64,000 nt of DNA from Frondihabitans sp. 762G35 (GTDB lineage Bacteria; Actinomycetota; Actinomycetes; Actinomycetales; Microbacteriaceae): contig NZ_CP014619.1 in the NCBI RefSeq assembly GCF_002074055.1, forward strand, positions 558,001 to 622,000, written 5' to 3'. Positions 21,375-30,402 of this stretch are shown piece after piece (position 1 is the stretch's first letter; every line of letters begins with the position of its first letter). A program made the translations under genes and the position numbers. The notes beneath the pieces were generated by a model that had not been told where the DNA came from, did no database searches, and saw only the letters and a program-made list of their open reading frames with translations.

Positions 21375-23705
21375 ATGCCTGTTCACGCGCTGCCCCCTGC
21401 CCGGAAACGCCAGTGGGGATCGGAGCGGCGGACCACCCCGCTGCCCACCATCCACGCCCGCCCGAGCGACCGCAAGGTCGCCTACGCGCGCATCGCCATC
21501 ATCTCGACGATCATGTCGTGGGTCGCGTACGTCGTGTCGACGATCCTGCGCCAGTTCATGGGGGTGGGAGCCGACTACGGCTTCACCCTGCAGGCGGTCA
21601 GCTACCTCGTCATCGTCACGTTCCTCACCTTCTCCGCCCTGATGTACCTGGTGGCCCGGCTCGGAGCCCTCACCCGCTTCACCGATCACGTCCGGGTGCC
21701 GCGCGCCGAGCTCGACCGGCACTTCACCGGCCACGCCTCCTCGATGACCGTCCTCGTGCCGAGCTACGCCGAGGAGCCGCAGGTCGTCCGGCAGACCCTC
21801 TGGTCGGCGGCGCTGCAGGAGTACCCGTCGCTCCGAGTCGTGCTGCTGCTCGACGATCCGCCGCATCCTGCGGACCCTCACGTGGCCTCGCGGCTCGATG
21901 CCACGCGCACCCTCGGCGAGGGGATCATGCGCGCGCTCGCCGAGCCCGCGACCCGCTTCACCGTCGCGAGCGACGCCTTCGCCCGGGAGCACGGCGACGC
22001 CGTCGACGAGCCCGACGCCCGCCCCGCCCTCGGCACCGCCGCCGTCGACGCCATCGCCGTGCGCGAGCTCGCCGGCCACTACGACTGGGCCGCGACGTGG
22101 CTGCGCTCCATGGCGGACGCGGAGGCCGCGACCGACCACGTCGACGAGTTCTTCGCCACGCAGATCCTGCGGGGGCTCGCCGACGAGTTCGAGCTCGTCG
22201 CGAACGCGCTCGTCGTCGCCGCCAACGAGGGCGAGGCTCCGGCCCTCGCGCGCATGTCGGAGCTGTACCGCCGCCTCGTCTGGACCTTCCAGGCCGAGGT
22301 CACCGTCTTCGAGCGGAAGCTCTACTCGTCGCTCTCGCACGAGGCGAACAAGGCGATGAACCTCAACTCCTACATCGGACTCATGGGCGGCTCCTACCGA
22401 CAGGAGTCGGCGGCCTCGGGGATCGTGCTCCGTCGCGTCTCCGAGGCGCACCGCGGCGACCTCGTGATCCCCGACAGCGAGTACCTCCTCACGCTCGACG
22501 CCGACTCGCTCCTCCTGCGCGACTACTGCCTGCGCCTCGTCCACCTGCTCGAGGAGCCCGGCAACGAGCGCGTCGCCGTCACGCAGACGCCCTACTCGTC
22601 GTTCCGCGGCGCGGGGTCCCGGATCGAGCGGCTCGCGGGCGCCACCACCGACCTCCAGCACGTTCTGCACCAGGGCATGTCGCACTTCGGCGCCGCGTTC
22701 TGGGTCGGCGCCAACGCCGTGATCCGCAAGCGCGCCCTCGAGGACATCGTCGAGAAGGAGATGGTCGGCGGCTTCGAGGTGCGCCGGTACGTCCAGGACC
22801 GCACCGTCATCGAGGACACCGAGTCGTCGATCGACCTCGGCACTCACGGCTGGTCGATCGTCAACTACCCCGAGCGGCTCAGCTACTCGGCGACGCCGCC
22901 CGACTTCGGCTCGCTCATCGTGCAGCGTCGCCGGTGGGCCAACGGGGGCCTCCTGATCCTGCCGAAGCTGATCCGCCAGGCGTCCGAGCGACGGCGCGCA
23001 GGATCCAGGATGCCGCTCACCGAGATGGCCCTCCGCATCAACTACATGGGCTCGATCGCCTGGGCCAGCGTCGGCCTCGTCCTGATGCTCGCCTTCCCCT
23101 ACGACTCGCGGCTCCTCAGCCCGTTCGTCCTCCTGGCGGCGCTGCCGTACTTCCTCGCGATGGCGAGCGACCTGCGGAGCGCCGGGTACAAGAGGAGCGA
23201 CGTGCTCCGGATCTACGGCTTCAACCTCATCCTGCTTCCGGTGCAGCTGGCCGGGGTTCTGAAGTCGATCCAGCAGGCGATCACGGGGAAGAAGATCCCG
23301 TTCGCCCGCACGCCGAAGGTGAAGAACCGGACGGCCGCCCCCGTGCTCTACGTCCTCGCGCCCTACGGGATCGTGCTGTTCTCCGTGGCGACGCTCTACC
23401 GCGACTACCTCGCCCACAACTGGGGCAACGCGGCTTTCGCCGCCTTCAACGCGGTGCTGGCGACCTGGGCGATCTTCGCCTACCTCGGTCTCTGGAACTC
23501 ACTCGTCGACGTCTGGCTCGGCCTGACCGACTGGCTCTACGTGGAGAAGCTCCCGCGCGGCGCCCGGAAGGCGGCCCAACCGGTGGTCGCCGAGCTCGAC
23601 TGGAGATCCGTGCTCTACCACGGTCGCGAGGTCGCGGGGGAGACGCCCCGGGATCCCGCTCCCGCCGACCTCGAGACCGCGCGCCGAATGGTGGCGAACC
23701 CGTGA
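21375..23705 (+). CDS. Family 2 processive glycosyltransferase (cellulose synthase-like)
   Basis: The 776-residue membrane enzyme starts at an ATG after GAGGAACC. Two N-terminal membrane helices (about 36-60 and 76-95) precede the GT-A domain, which shows VLVPSYAEEP, the UDP/metal motif LDADS near residue 374, the catalytic TED-type motif VIEDTES near 480 and QRRRW near 516. About four to five helices follow. These motifs define processive beta-glycan synthases such as cellulose, hyaluronan or curdlan types. A roughly 170-residue insertion between the first motif and LDADS is unusual. It is coupled to the GH18 gene by a GTGA overlap, so both serve one extracellular polysaccharide. Confidence 0.9.
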   Translation: MPVHALPPARKRQWGSERRTTPLPTIHARPSDRKVAYARIAIISTIMSWVAYVVSTILRQFMGVGADYGFTLQAVSYLVIVTFLTFSALMYLVARLGALTRFTDHVRVPRAELDRHFTGHASSMTVLVPSYAEEPQVVRQTLWSAALQEYPSLRVVLLLDDPPHPADPHVASRLDATRTLGEGIMRALAEPATRFTVASDAFAREHGDAVDEPDARPALGTAAVDAIAVRELAGHYDWAATWLRSMADAEAATDHVDEFFATQILRGLADEFELVANALVVAANEGEAPALARMSELYRRLVWTFQAEVTVFERKLYSSLSHEANKAMNLNSYIGLMGGSYRQESAASGIVLRRVSEAHRGDLVIPDSEYLLTLDADSLLLRDYCLRLVHLLEEPGNERVAVTQTPYSSFRGAGSRIERLAGATTDLQHVLHQGMSHFGAAFWVGANAVIRKRALEDIVEKEMVGGFEVRRYVQDRTVIEDTESSIDLGTHGWSIVNYPERLSYSATPPDFGSLIVQRRRWANGGLLILPKLIRQASERRRAGSRMPLTEMALRINYMGSIAWASVGLVLMLAFPYDSRLLSPFVLLAALPYFLAMASDLRSAGYKRSDVLRIYGFNLILLPVQLAGVLKSIQQAITGKKIPFARTPKVKNRTAAPVLYVLAPYGIVLFSVATLYRDYLAHNWGNAAFAAFNAVLATWAIFAYLGLWNSLVDVWLGLTDWLYVEKLPRGARKAAQPVVAELDWRSVLYHGREVAGETPRDPAPADLETARRMVANP

Positions 23706-25273
23706 GCGGCGTCGGTGCGGTGCCGGTGCGGCGCCTGTCGTTCCTGCGGCTCTCCATCGCCGTCCTCGTGACGGCGGCGCTCGCCACGGGCGGCGTGCTC
23801 GGCTACCAGATGTACGCCGCGCAGGCGTCGGCCTCGACATCGGCGGCCTGGTTCGGCGGCTACGTCGACGTCACGGCGACCCCGACCTTCGCCTTCGAGA
23901 ACCCGGCGACGGCCGCCGGGAAGCAGGCCGTTCTCTCGTTCGTCGTCTCCTCGAAGACCGACGCGTGCACGCCCAGCTGGGGCGGGGCGTACTCGCTCGA
24001 CGAGGCCTCGGCGCGGCTCGACCTCGATCGCCGGATCGCGCGGCTGCAGCAGCAGGGCGGCCAGGTCGCCGTTTCCTTCGGCGGTCAGGCCAACCAGGAG
24101 CTCGCCGTCGGCTGCACGAGCGTGACGCAGCTCGCCGCGGCCTATCGCTCCGTCGTCGAGCGCTACGACGTGACCACGATCGACCTCGACGTCGAGGGCA
24201 CGGCCCTCGAGAACACGGCGGCCAACCAGCGGCGGGCCGAGGCCATCGCGCTGGTGCAGAAGGAACGTCGCGCGTCCGGCAGCTCGCTGGCGGTCTGGCT
24301 GACGCTCCCCGTGACTCCTGACGGCCTCGCCGTCGCCGGGCAGGACGCCGTCCGCGCGACGCTCGCCGGGAAGGTCGACGTGGCCGGGGTGAACGCGATG
24401 ACGATGGACTACGGCGCCTCCCTCGAGACCGGCGTCGGCATGGCCACGGCGGCCGAGCGGGCCGTCACCGCTACGCAGCGGCAGCTGGGCATCCTCTACC
24501 GCCAGCAGGGCACCACCCTCACCAACGGCACGCTCTGGTCGAAGGTGGGAGCCACCCCGATGCTCGGGCAGAACGACGACGCCGACGAGGTCTTCACGAC
24601 CGCCGATGCCGCGACGTTCAACGCCTTCGCCGTCGCGCACGGACTCGGCCGGATGTCGGTCTGGTCGCTCAACCGCGACGTGCCCTGCGGCTCCAACTAC
24701 GTGACCCTCACGGTCGTCTCCGACTCCTGCAGCGGGGTCTCCCAGAAGGGCGCCGCGTTCGCGACCGCGCTCGGCAAGCACTTCGCCGGCTCCATCGACG
24801 CCCTCTCCGGGAAGGTCACGACCTCCGAGGCGCTGAGCGCCACGACGCTCAAGGACGACCCGGAGACGAGCCCCTACGCGATCTGGTCGGGCGAGAACTC
24901 CTACCTCCAGGGCACCAAGATCGTCTGGCACCACAGCGTCTACCAGGCGAAGTGGTGGACGCAGGGCGACGTGCCCGACAACCCCGTCCTGAACTCCTGG
25001 CAGACCCCGTGGCAGCTCATCGGGCCGGTGCTCAAGGGCGAGAAGCCGATCCCGCAGCCCACTCTCCCGGCGGGCACCTACCCCGACTGGGCGGGGACGG
25101 CGACGTACTCCAAGGGCGCCCGGGTGCTGTTCGACGGCACGCCGTACCAGGCGAAGTGGTGGACCCAGGGCGACAGCCCGGCTGCGGCCTCGTCGAACGC
25201 GGACGGCTCGCCGTGGGTGCCGCTCACGCTGGCCCAGATCGACGCGGTGAAGGCGGGGTCGGCCGGGCGCTGA
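23702..25273 (+). CDS. Exported GH18 (chitinase-like) protein with two chitin-binding-type modules
   Basis: This is a 523-residue protein with an N-terminal signal or anchor (residues 15-38). The GH18 barrel includes VAVSFGGQ, the catalytic TIDLDVEG with D161, D163 and acid E165, and VNAMTMDYG. The C-terminus carries two CBM5/12-like modules, each with a VYQAKWWTQGD or PYQAKWWTQGD core, as in actinobacterial chitinases. It is translated in overlap with the GT2 synthase, so it may trim or release the polymer or act on host or fungal chitin. The classic DxxDxDxE first aspartate is not obvious, so activity may differ from true chitinases. Confidence 0.88.
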   Translation: MSGVGAVPVRRLSFLRLSIAVLVTAALATGGVLGYQMYAAQASASTSAAWFGGYVDVTATPTFAFENPATAAGKQAVLSFVVSSKTDACTPSWGGAYSLDEASARLDLDRRIARLQQQGGQVAVSFGGQANQELAVGCTSVTQLAAAYRSVVERYDVTTIDLDVEGTALENTAANQRRAEAIALVQKERRASGSSLAVWLTLPVTPDGLAVAGQDAVRATLAGKVDVAGVNAMTMDYGASLETGVGMATAAERAVTATQRQLGILYRQQGTTLTNGTLWSKVGATPMLGQNDDADEVFTTADAATFNAFAVAHGLGRMSVWSLNRDVPCGSNYVTLTVVSDSCSGVSQKGAAFATALGKHFAGSIDALSGKVTTSEALSATTLKDDPETSPYAIWSGENSYLQGTKIVWHHSVYQAKWWTQGDVPDNPVLNSWQTPWQLIGPVLKGEKPIPQPTLPAGTYPDWAGTATYSKGARVLFDGTPYQAKWWTQGDSPAAASSNADGSPWVPLTLAQIDAVKAGSAGR

Positions 25274-25333
25274 CGGTCCGCCGGGGTACGCCCGTGCAGG
25301 ACGGGGGACGGCGACCTGTGCCACCATCGTGGC

Positions 25334-26287
25334 GTGCAGGACGATTCGGCCACGGGCTTCCGCCGGGTGCGGTACTCGAGCGCCGACGGCACCACCTACC
25401 GGAGCGTCTTCCAGACCGAGTACGGCGGCACCGAGGCGGAGAAGTCGTTCGCCGAGGACACGGCGCACTTCGAGTACACGATCGCCGGTGACGAGGACGT
25501 CTCGCTGCGGACCCTCGACGCCGGCGGTGGCACCCGTCGCGGCACGATCGGGCCGCGCGCCGACCACGTGATCTTCTGGCTCGGACGCGGATCGATGGAG
25601 ATGCGCGTCGAGGGCGAGACCCGCCTCGTCCTGCCCGGTGTCCCGTGGATCGCGTCGGCCAGCCGCTCCTACGAGTTCGAGTCGGAGGACACCCACTACA
25701 ACGGCATCCACATCTCCGACGCGTTCCTCCGCGACGTCGCGTCGCGGCTCGGGCTCGTCGTGCCCGGGGGCGACCTCGTCTTCGAGCAGCAGGACGACCG
25801 GATCGCCGCTCTCGCCCCGCTCCGCACCCTGATGCGCGAGGCGGGGCCGCTCATCGGCAGCGCCTCGACCACGCCGGCGCTCCGGCGGGCGACGAACAGG
25901 CGCGTCGCCATGACGGTCCTCGAGACGTTCCCGCTCCGGGCAGGCGGTCAGCGGGTGGGGGAGCAGGACCGCCTCGCGGCCGCCGTCTCGTACATCCAGT
26001 CCGCCGCCGCCCACGAGGTCTCGGTGCTCGACATCGCTCGCGAGACGGGTATCGGCGAGCGGAGCCTGCAGCAGCACTTCCGGCGCGGCCTCGGGCTCAC
26101 CCCGATGGCGTACCTGCGCCAGGTGCGCCTCGAGCGCGCGCACGACGATCTGCTCCGAGGCACCACCACGACGACTAGCGTGAGCGCCGTCGCGAGGTCG
26201 TGGCGGCTCAACCACCTCGGCCGCTTCTCGAGCGCCTACCGGGAGCGGTTCGACGAGCTGCCCCTCGAGACGCTGCGCCGCCGCTGA
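25334..26287 (+). CDS. AraC-family transcriptional regulator
   Basis: This 317-residue regulator has an N-terminal cupin-like AraC-binding region (about 20-150) and two C-terminal HTHs: VLDIARETGIGERSLQQHFRRGLGLTPMAYLRQVRLERA and a second helix pair ending SSAYRERFDELP. It starts at GTG 25334, 60 bp after the GH18 gene. The HTH differs slightly from the consensus but key residues are kept. It could control the GT2/GH18 pair or the DUF1304 gene downstream; neither can be shown. Confidence 0.9.
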   Translation: MQDDSATGFRRVRYSSADGTTYRSVFQTEYGGTEAEKSFAEDTAHFEYTIAGDEDVSLRTLDAGGGTRRGTIGPRADHVIFWLGRGSMEMRVEGETRLVLPGVPWIASASRSYEFESEDTHYNGIHISDAFLRDVASRLGLVVPGGDLVFEQQDDRIAALAPLRTLMREAGPLIGSASTTPALRRATNRRVAMTVLETFPLRAGGQRVGEQDRLAAAVSYIQSAAAHEVSVLDIARETGIGERSLQQHFRRGLGLTPMAYLRQVRLERAHDDLLRGTTTTTSVSAVARSWRLNHLGRFSSAYRERFDELPLETLRRR

Positions 26288-26307
26288 CGGGCCCCTAGAG
26301 TGGCGGC

Positions 26308-26733
26308 ATGCTCGTCGTCGCCTCGGTCCTCGCCCTTCTCGCGGCTCTGCTGCACGTCTACATCTTCGTCATGGAGTCGGTACTCTGGACGACGCCCCGG
26401 GTCCGCGCCACCTTCGGCATCACCGACGACGCGCAGGCCGAGCACACCAAGCCGCTGGCGTTCAACCAGGGGTTCTACAACCTGTTCCTGGCGGTCGTCG
26501 CGGCGACCGGCTCGATCCTGCTGCTCGCCCCGGGTGCCGGAGCCGCGGACGCCAGAGCGACGGGCGCAGGAGCCGCGGGGACGGCGCTGGTGATCGCCGG
26601 CGTCGGGTCGATGCTGCTGGCGGCCCTGGTGCTCCTGCTCTCCGACCGGACGAAGGCCCGGGCCGCGATCACGCAGGGGACTCTGCCCCTGCTCGCGCTG
26701 GTGGCCCTGCTGGTCTCCGCGCTCGTCCGCTGA
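26308..26733 (+). CDS. DUF1304 family membrane protein
   Basis: This 141-residue protein has four hydrophobic helices and the family signature LLHVYIFVMESVLWTTPRVR, followed by NQGFYNLFLA. DUF1304 proteins are small inner-membrane proteins of unknown function. It follows the AraC gene after 20 bp and may share its transcript. An Ala/Gly-rich loop between TM2 and TM3 (about residues 76-92) is longer than usual. Confidence 0.88.
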   Translation: MLVVASVLALLAALLHVYIFVMESVLWTTPRVRATFGITDDAQAEHTKPLAFNQGFYNLFLAVVAATGSILLLAPGAGAADARATGAGAAGTALVIAGVGSMLLAALVLLLSDRTKARAAITQGTLPLLALVALLVSALVR

Positions 26734-26746
26734 CGGGGGCTGCGGC

Positions 26747-26801
26747 GAGATCGCACCCGACGTCGCCCGGCGCGCGCCGAGGCGACGGGAATCGCGATCT
26801 C
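26747..26801. terminator. Bidirectional hairpin between convergent genes
   Basis: GAGATCGC (26747-26754) pairs with GCGATCTC (26794-26801), and CCCG and TCGCC segments inside pair with GGCGA and CGGG, giving an extended GC-rich stem between the DUF1304 and TetR genes. No T run is seen. Confidence 0.5.
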
Positions 26802-26811
26802 GGCGGGAGGG

Positions 26812-27429
26812 TCAGCGCGCCGCGAGCGTGCCGGGCTCGAGGCCCAGCGTCGACTCGAGAGAGAACGTGATGAGGTCGGCGCGCTCGGCCTCGCTGCGGT
26901 AGCCGACCAGGCCGTAGGCGGTCGTGCTGTCGATCAGCGCGAAGAACAGGAGCGCGGCGAGGTGCGAGTCGGCGACGCGGAAGTCGCCCGAGCGGACGCC
27001 GTCGTCGACGAGGTCGGTCAGGAGCGACTGCCAGGCGTCCATGCTCGTGCGCGCGGCCGCCGCGACGAACTCGTTGTGCCGGCCGACGCTCCAGGCGTCG
27101 GCCCAGACCGTCTTCGAGAGGCTGTGCTCCTCGCCCTGGAGCGAGGTGACGAGGAAGCGGAGACCGTCGAGGGGGCTCGTGCACTCGCCGAGGTCGTCGC
27201 GGATCCTGCTGAACTCGTCGTGGGCGAGATCGGCGAACGTGCGCGCGGCGAGAGCGCTCATGGAGGGCTCGCGGGCCGCGACGTCGGCGGGGGAGAGCGC
27301 CGCGGTCGAGGCGACGCGGCGCAGGGTGATCGCGGTGAGACCGCTCGAGGTGGCGATGCGGCGAGCCGCCTCGGCGATGGCGCCCTCGACGGTTCCGGAG
27401 GCGGTCGAGGTGGCGTCGGTCAGCGTCAT
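26812..27429 (-). CDS. TetR-family transcriptional regulator
   Basis: This 205-residue regulator has an N-terminal TetR HTH (IAEAARRIATSSGLTAITLRRVASTAALSPADVA), though the recognition helix is less typical than most. The remaining residues form a helical ligand-binding domain. It is encoded alone, downstream of the GH32/kinase pair on the same strand with a 78-bp gap. Its target is not evident. A TetR-like inverted repeat TGAACC/GGTTCA lies 2.8 kb away, upstream of the flavin reductase. Confidence 0.8.
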   Translation of the reverse strand: MTLTDATSTASGTVEGAIAEAARRIATSSGLTAITLRRVASTAALSPADVAAREPSMSALAARTFADLAHDEFSRIRDDLGECTSPLDGLRFLVTSLQGEEHSLSKTVWADAWSVGRHNEFVAAAARTSMDAWQSLLTDLVDDGVRSGDFRVADSHLAALLFFALIDSTTAYGLVGYRSEAERADLITFSLESTLGLEPGTLAAR

Positions 27430-27507
27430 CCTCCCAGAGTAGGCGGGCGCGGGACGCGCCGGTGCCCCCCGTCCTGGTCAGGCGACGTCCGACGGCGCGG
27501 CACCGGG

Positions 27508-28347
27508 TCAGCGGTCGTAGCTCTCCAGCAGCGCCTGCGGAGTCCACGGTTCCGAACCGGCCTCGCGCGTCCAGGCCGCCGACAACGCGCACCAGGCGAG
27601 GACCCACTCGCGCAGGAGCCGCGGGTCGAGACCGCTCCGCTCGGCGACGATCCCGAGGCGGCGCTCGAACGACTCCACGGCGATGCCGGTCGTCGGGTTG
27701 CAGAAGAGGTTGGCGAGGTCGAACGCGCGGTGCCCCAGGAGGCCCTTCGGGTCGATGGCGAGCCAGCGCTCGCCGAAGCGGAGCACGTTGCCGTGGTGGA
27801 CGTCGCCGTGGAGCACCCGGACCTCGTCGGGGGTCGTCGCGGCGAGGAGGTCGCGCGCCCGGGCGGCCCCGCGCGCGAGAGACGTCGGCAGCGATCCGGC
27901 GGGTGCCTCGATCAGCCCGGCGAACCACGCGTCGAGCGGCAGGGCCTCGGCAGGCGCCTCGGCCACGGGCGCCGCGTGCAGGCGGGCGACGACGTCGCAG
28001 AGGATCGCGGTCGCCTCGTCGTCGCGCCCCTCGGCGCTGAGCCGGGCGAGACGCCCCGGATCGTCGGCCCGCTCCAGCAGGACGGCGTGGTCGTCGATCT
28101 CCAGCACGGGAGCGGCTCCGGAGTCGCGGGCGTGGGGCGACGACCCGGCGACGGCGTTCCACCAGGCGAGCACCCTCGCCCCGCGCGCCTCCTCCTCGAT
28201 CCGGGCGACCTTCAGCATCACCGGTCGGCCGAGGCGCGTCCCCGGGACGAGCCTGCTCGCCGGTGTCGTGATCGTCTCGCCCGCGTCGTCGATCGCCCAC
28301 CGGCCGACGTAGCGGTCGGGGTCGGCGGGGGACCAGGCGGTCGGCAC
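27508..28347 (-). CDS. APH(6)/streptomycin-6-kinase-like phosphotransferase
   Basis: The 279-residue protein starts at GTG 28347, 13 bp after the GH32 gene. The catalytic loop HGDVHHGN (180-187, D182) and the metal-binding LAIDPKG (D199) followed by GHRAFDLANLFCNP define the APH(6)/hydroxyurea-resistance kinase group, and MLKVARIEEE supplies the ATP lysine. Such chromosomal kinases may act on aminoglycosides or, more often, on unknown metabolites. Pairing with a fructosidase raises the possibility of a sugar-related substrate. Resistance cannot be concluded from sequence. Confidence 0.85.
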   Translation of the reverse strand: MPTAWSPADPDRYVGRWAIDDAGETITTPASRLVPGTRLGRPVMLKVARIEEEARGARVLAWWNAVAGSSPHARDSGAAPVLEIDDHAVLLERADDPGRLARLSAEGRDDEATAILCDVVARLHAAPVAEAPAEALPLDAWFAGLIEAPAGSLPTSLARGAARARDLLAATTPDEVRVLHGDVHHGNVLRFGERWLAIDPKGLLGHRAFDLANLFCNPTTGIAVESFERRLGIVAERSGLDPRLLREWVLAWCALSAAWTREAGSEPWTPQALLESYDR

Positions 28348-28360
28348 GCGCGCGGCTCCC

Positions 28361-29623
28361 TCAGCCGAGGCGCACGCTCGTCGGAGCGGGGACGGGGCTC
28401 GCGAACAGGGACGCCCCCGTGCTCGCCTCCAGCACGCGACCGTCGACGAGGAGGGTCACGTCGCCTCCGCCCGCGGGAAGGGCGGCAGTCCAGCCGTTCG
28501 ACGGGATGCTGACGCGGACCTCGTCGGCCGTGCGCTCGAACTCGGCCACGGGGCCGTCGCCACCCTCGAGGACGAGGCGGGCCGGGGCATCCTGCGGCCA
28601 GACCAGAGACGCGGTGGTCGAGGGCAGCGGCGTCTCGCCCGCGTCCGCGACGGTCAGGCTCGCGACGGAGTCGCTCGAGGTCACCGCAGGATGCGGGCGG
28701 GCCGTGAGGACGTCGCCGTCCAGCTCGAGGAGGTGCGGCACGCTCATCGCGCCGCTCCAGGTCGTGCCCGCTCCGTCGCGCACCTCGCGCAGCCAGAAGA
28801 CGAGCCCGGGCCGCCCCTCGGCGTCGTGGAACACCGACGGCGCGTAGTAGCTCTCGCCGTGCGTGAGGCGCCCCCACGCGCGGGCCTCGAAGCGGCCGTC
28901 GGCCCAGGTTCCGACGCCGTAGGCGACCGAGTGGAGGAGGTCGTCCTCCCACACGGACACCACGAGCACATCGGAGTCGCCCACGCGGACGATCTGCGGG
29001 CATTCCCACACCGAGCCGGTCCAGACGGGGTCGGTCGAGGCTGCCGCGCGCGACGCGGCGACGCCGTCGAAGGTCCAGGTGGCGAGGTCGGGGGAGGTGT
29101 AGCCGAGGGCGGCGGCGGTCCGGTCGGGGAGGCCGGCGCCGACGAGCATCCGCCAGCCACCGGCCGCGTCGTCGCGGAAGACGAACGGGTCGCGGAAGAC
29201 GCGGACGCCCAGATCGGCAGGAGCCTCGGCGACGACCGGCCCTTTCGTCCAGGCGCCCCACGACTCCTGCGCGCCCTGGGCGGGGTGGGCGATGCGGACG
29301 CGGCCGTCGTGGAGATCGGGTTCGTTCACCGACGTGTAGAAGAGCGACGACCGGCCCTCGTCGTCGGTCACCAGGGACCCGGACCAGATCCCGTCGTCGC
29401 CGTCGCCCGGGGCGAGGGCGACCGGCTGCTCGGCCCACGACACGAGGTCGCTCGACGTGGCGTGACCCCAGTGGCAGGACGACCTCCAGACGGTGCTCTC
29501 CGGGACGTACTGGAAGAACACGTGGTATTCGCCGGCGTGCCAGGTCAGCGACAGGGGGTCGTTGATCCAGCCCGTCGCGGGCGTCAGGTGCAGGCGCGGG
29601 CGGTCGACGTCGGCGTCGGTCAT
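28361..29623 (-). CDS. Glycoside hydrolase family 32 (sucrose/fructan hydrolase)
   Basis: The 420-residue enzyme has the GH32 catalytic set: nucleophile D22 in WINDPL, D145 in FRDPF and acid/base E207 in WECPQI. A C-terminal beta-sandwich runs from about residue 325. There is no signal peptide, so it should act on imported sucrose, sucrose-6-phosphate or short fructans in the cytoplasm. No sucrose transporter is adjacent. The gene leads a two-gene operon with the APH(6)-like kinase. Confidence 0.92.
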   Translation of the reverse strand: MTDADVDRPRLHLTPATGWINDPLSLTWHAGEYHVFFQYVPESTVWRSSCHWGHATSSDLVSWAEQPVALAPGDGDDGIWSGSLVTDDEGRSSLFYTSVNEPDLHDGRVRIAHPAQGAQESWGAWTKGPVVAEAPADLGVRVFRDPFVFRDDAAGGWRMLVGAGLPDRTAAALGYTSPDLATWTFDGVAASRAAASTDPVWTGSVWECPQIVRVGDSDVLVVSVWEDDLLHSVAYGVGTWADGRFEARAWGRLTHGESYYAPSVFHDAEGRPGLVFWLREVRDGAGTTWSGAMSVPHLLELDGDVLTARPHPAVTSSDSVASLTVADAGETPLPSTTASLVWPQDAPARLVLEGGDGPVAEFERTADEVRVSIPSNGWTAALPAGGGDVTLLVDGRVLEASTGASLFASPVPAPTSVRLG

Positions 29624-29684
29624 CTCATCACTCCCGGTCGGGACGGGGCCTCGCGGGGGCGAGACCGAGGTCTCGACCAGTGTG

Positions 29685-30182
29685 TCAGGCGATGGCGCTC
29701 AGCGTGTGGAACCGCGACCCGTGCCAGACGAGCGGGGCGGCCGCCGGATGCTCGTCGAACGCCTCGACCTCGAGCAGCACCACGGTGTGGTCGCCCGCCG
29801 GGAACTCCGCGAACACCCGGCACTCCAGGAGCAGCGGCGCCCGGTCGACGAGGAGGGCGCCGGTCGCGGTCGCCGTGACGTCGATGCCGTCGAAGCGGCG
29901 CCGGGGATCCGGGTCGGTCAGCTGTCGGGTCCGCGCTCCGTGCTCCAGCCCCAGGATCGAGACGCCGAGGTGCGACGCCGTCCTGAGGCGCGACCAGGTC
30001 GACGAACCGTGGCTCGCTGAGAACGACACGAGCGGCGGGTCGAACGAGGTGCCGATCGAGAACGAGGAGACGAGCATCCCGTCGTGGCCGTTCTCGTCGG
30101 TGCGGGCGATCGCCGCCACGCCGCTGGGGAACCGCGTGTGCAGGGTGGCGTCTGCGGCCTCGCGGCCGTCGAGGGTGCGCAT
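29685..30182 (-). CDS. Flavin reductase-like (FMN-binding) protein
   Basis: The ATG at 30182 has GGGAG eight bases upstream and gives 165 residues. A GTG at 30227 would add 15, but it would translate across the palindrome. The flavin reductase fold is shown by FPSGVAAIARTDENGHDGMLVSSFSIGTSFDPPLVSFSASHGSSTW, with the typical SSF.S.S..PPLVSF pattern, and a conserved C-terminal GDHTVVLLEVEAF. Such enzymes reduce FMN or FAD with NAD(P)H for a partner monooxygenase; no oxygenase is adjacent. It is divergent from lepB. Confidence 0.88.
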   Translation of the reverse strand: MRTLDGREAADATLHTRFPSGVAAIARTDENGHDGMLVSSFSIGTSFDPPLVSFSASHGSSTWSRLRTASHLGVSILGLEHGARTRQLTDPDPRRRFDGIDVTATATGALLVDRAPLLLECRVFAEFPAGDHTVVLLEVEAFDEHPAAAPLVWHGSRFHTLSAIA

Positions 30183-30210
30183 GCTCGTCTCCCGGGGGAT
30201 CTCGCTCGTT

Positions 30211-30226
30211 TGAACCAAACGGTTCA
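30211..30226. promoter_or_regulatory. TetR-type operator candidate at flavin reductase promoter
   Basis: TGAACC-AAAC-GGTTCA is a perfect 6-bp-arm dyad about 29 bp before the chosen start. The ACC...GGT architecture is common for TetR operators. It supports the start at 30182. Confidence 0.5.
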
Positions 30227-30402
30227 CTTTCGACGATACCGGGGGCGTGTTTCGCCCTGATTACGTTCTCGAGACGGCTCCGTGCTCGTGCCCTGGCGAC
30301 CGCCCAGCCGGGGCGACGGCGGCCTCAACTACGATTCGGGGGGGCGCGGAAGCGTCGGCGGCACCCGCGACCACGCCGGGGGCCACGAGAACGGGGATGC
30401 GC

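Noticed and set aside
21210-23417. 735-codon minus-strand frame
   Set aside because: It is antisense to the GT2 synthase and has a typical shadow composition.
27508-28347. Aminoglycoside resistance gene
   Set aside because: The APH(6)-like fold is clear, but family members with similar motifs often act on unknown metabolites; resistance cannot be inferred from sequence.
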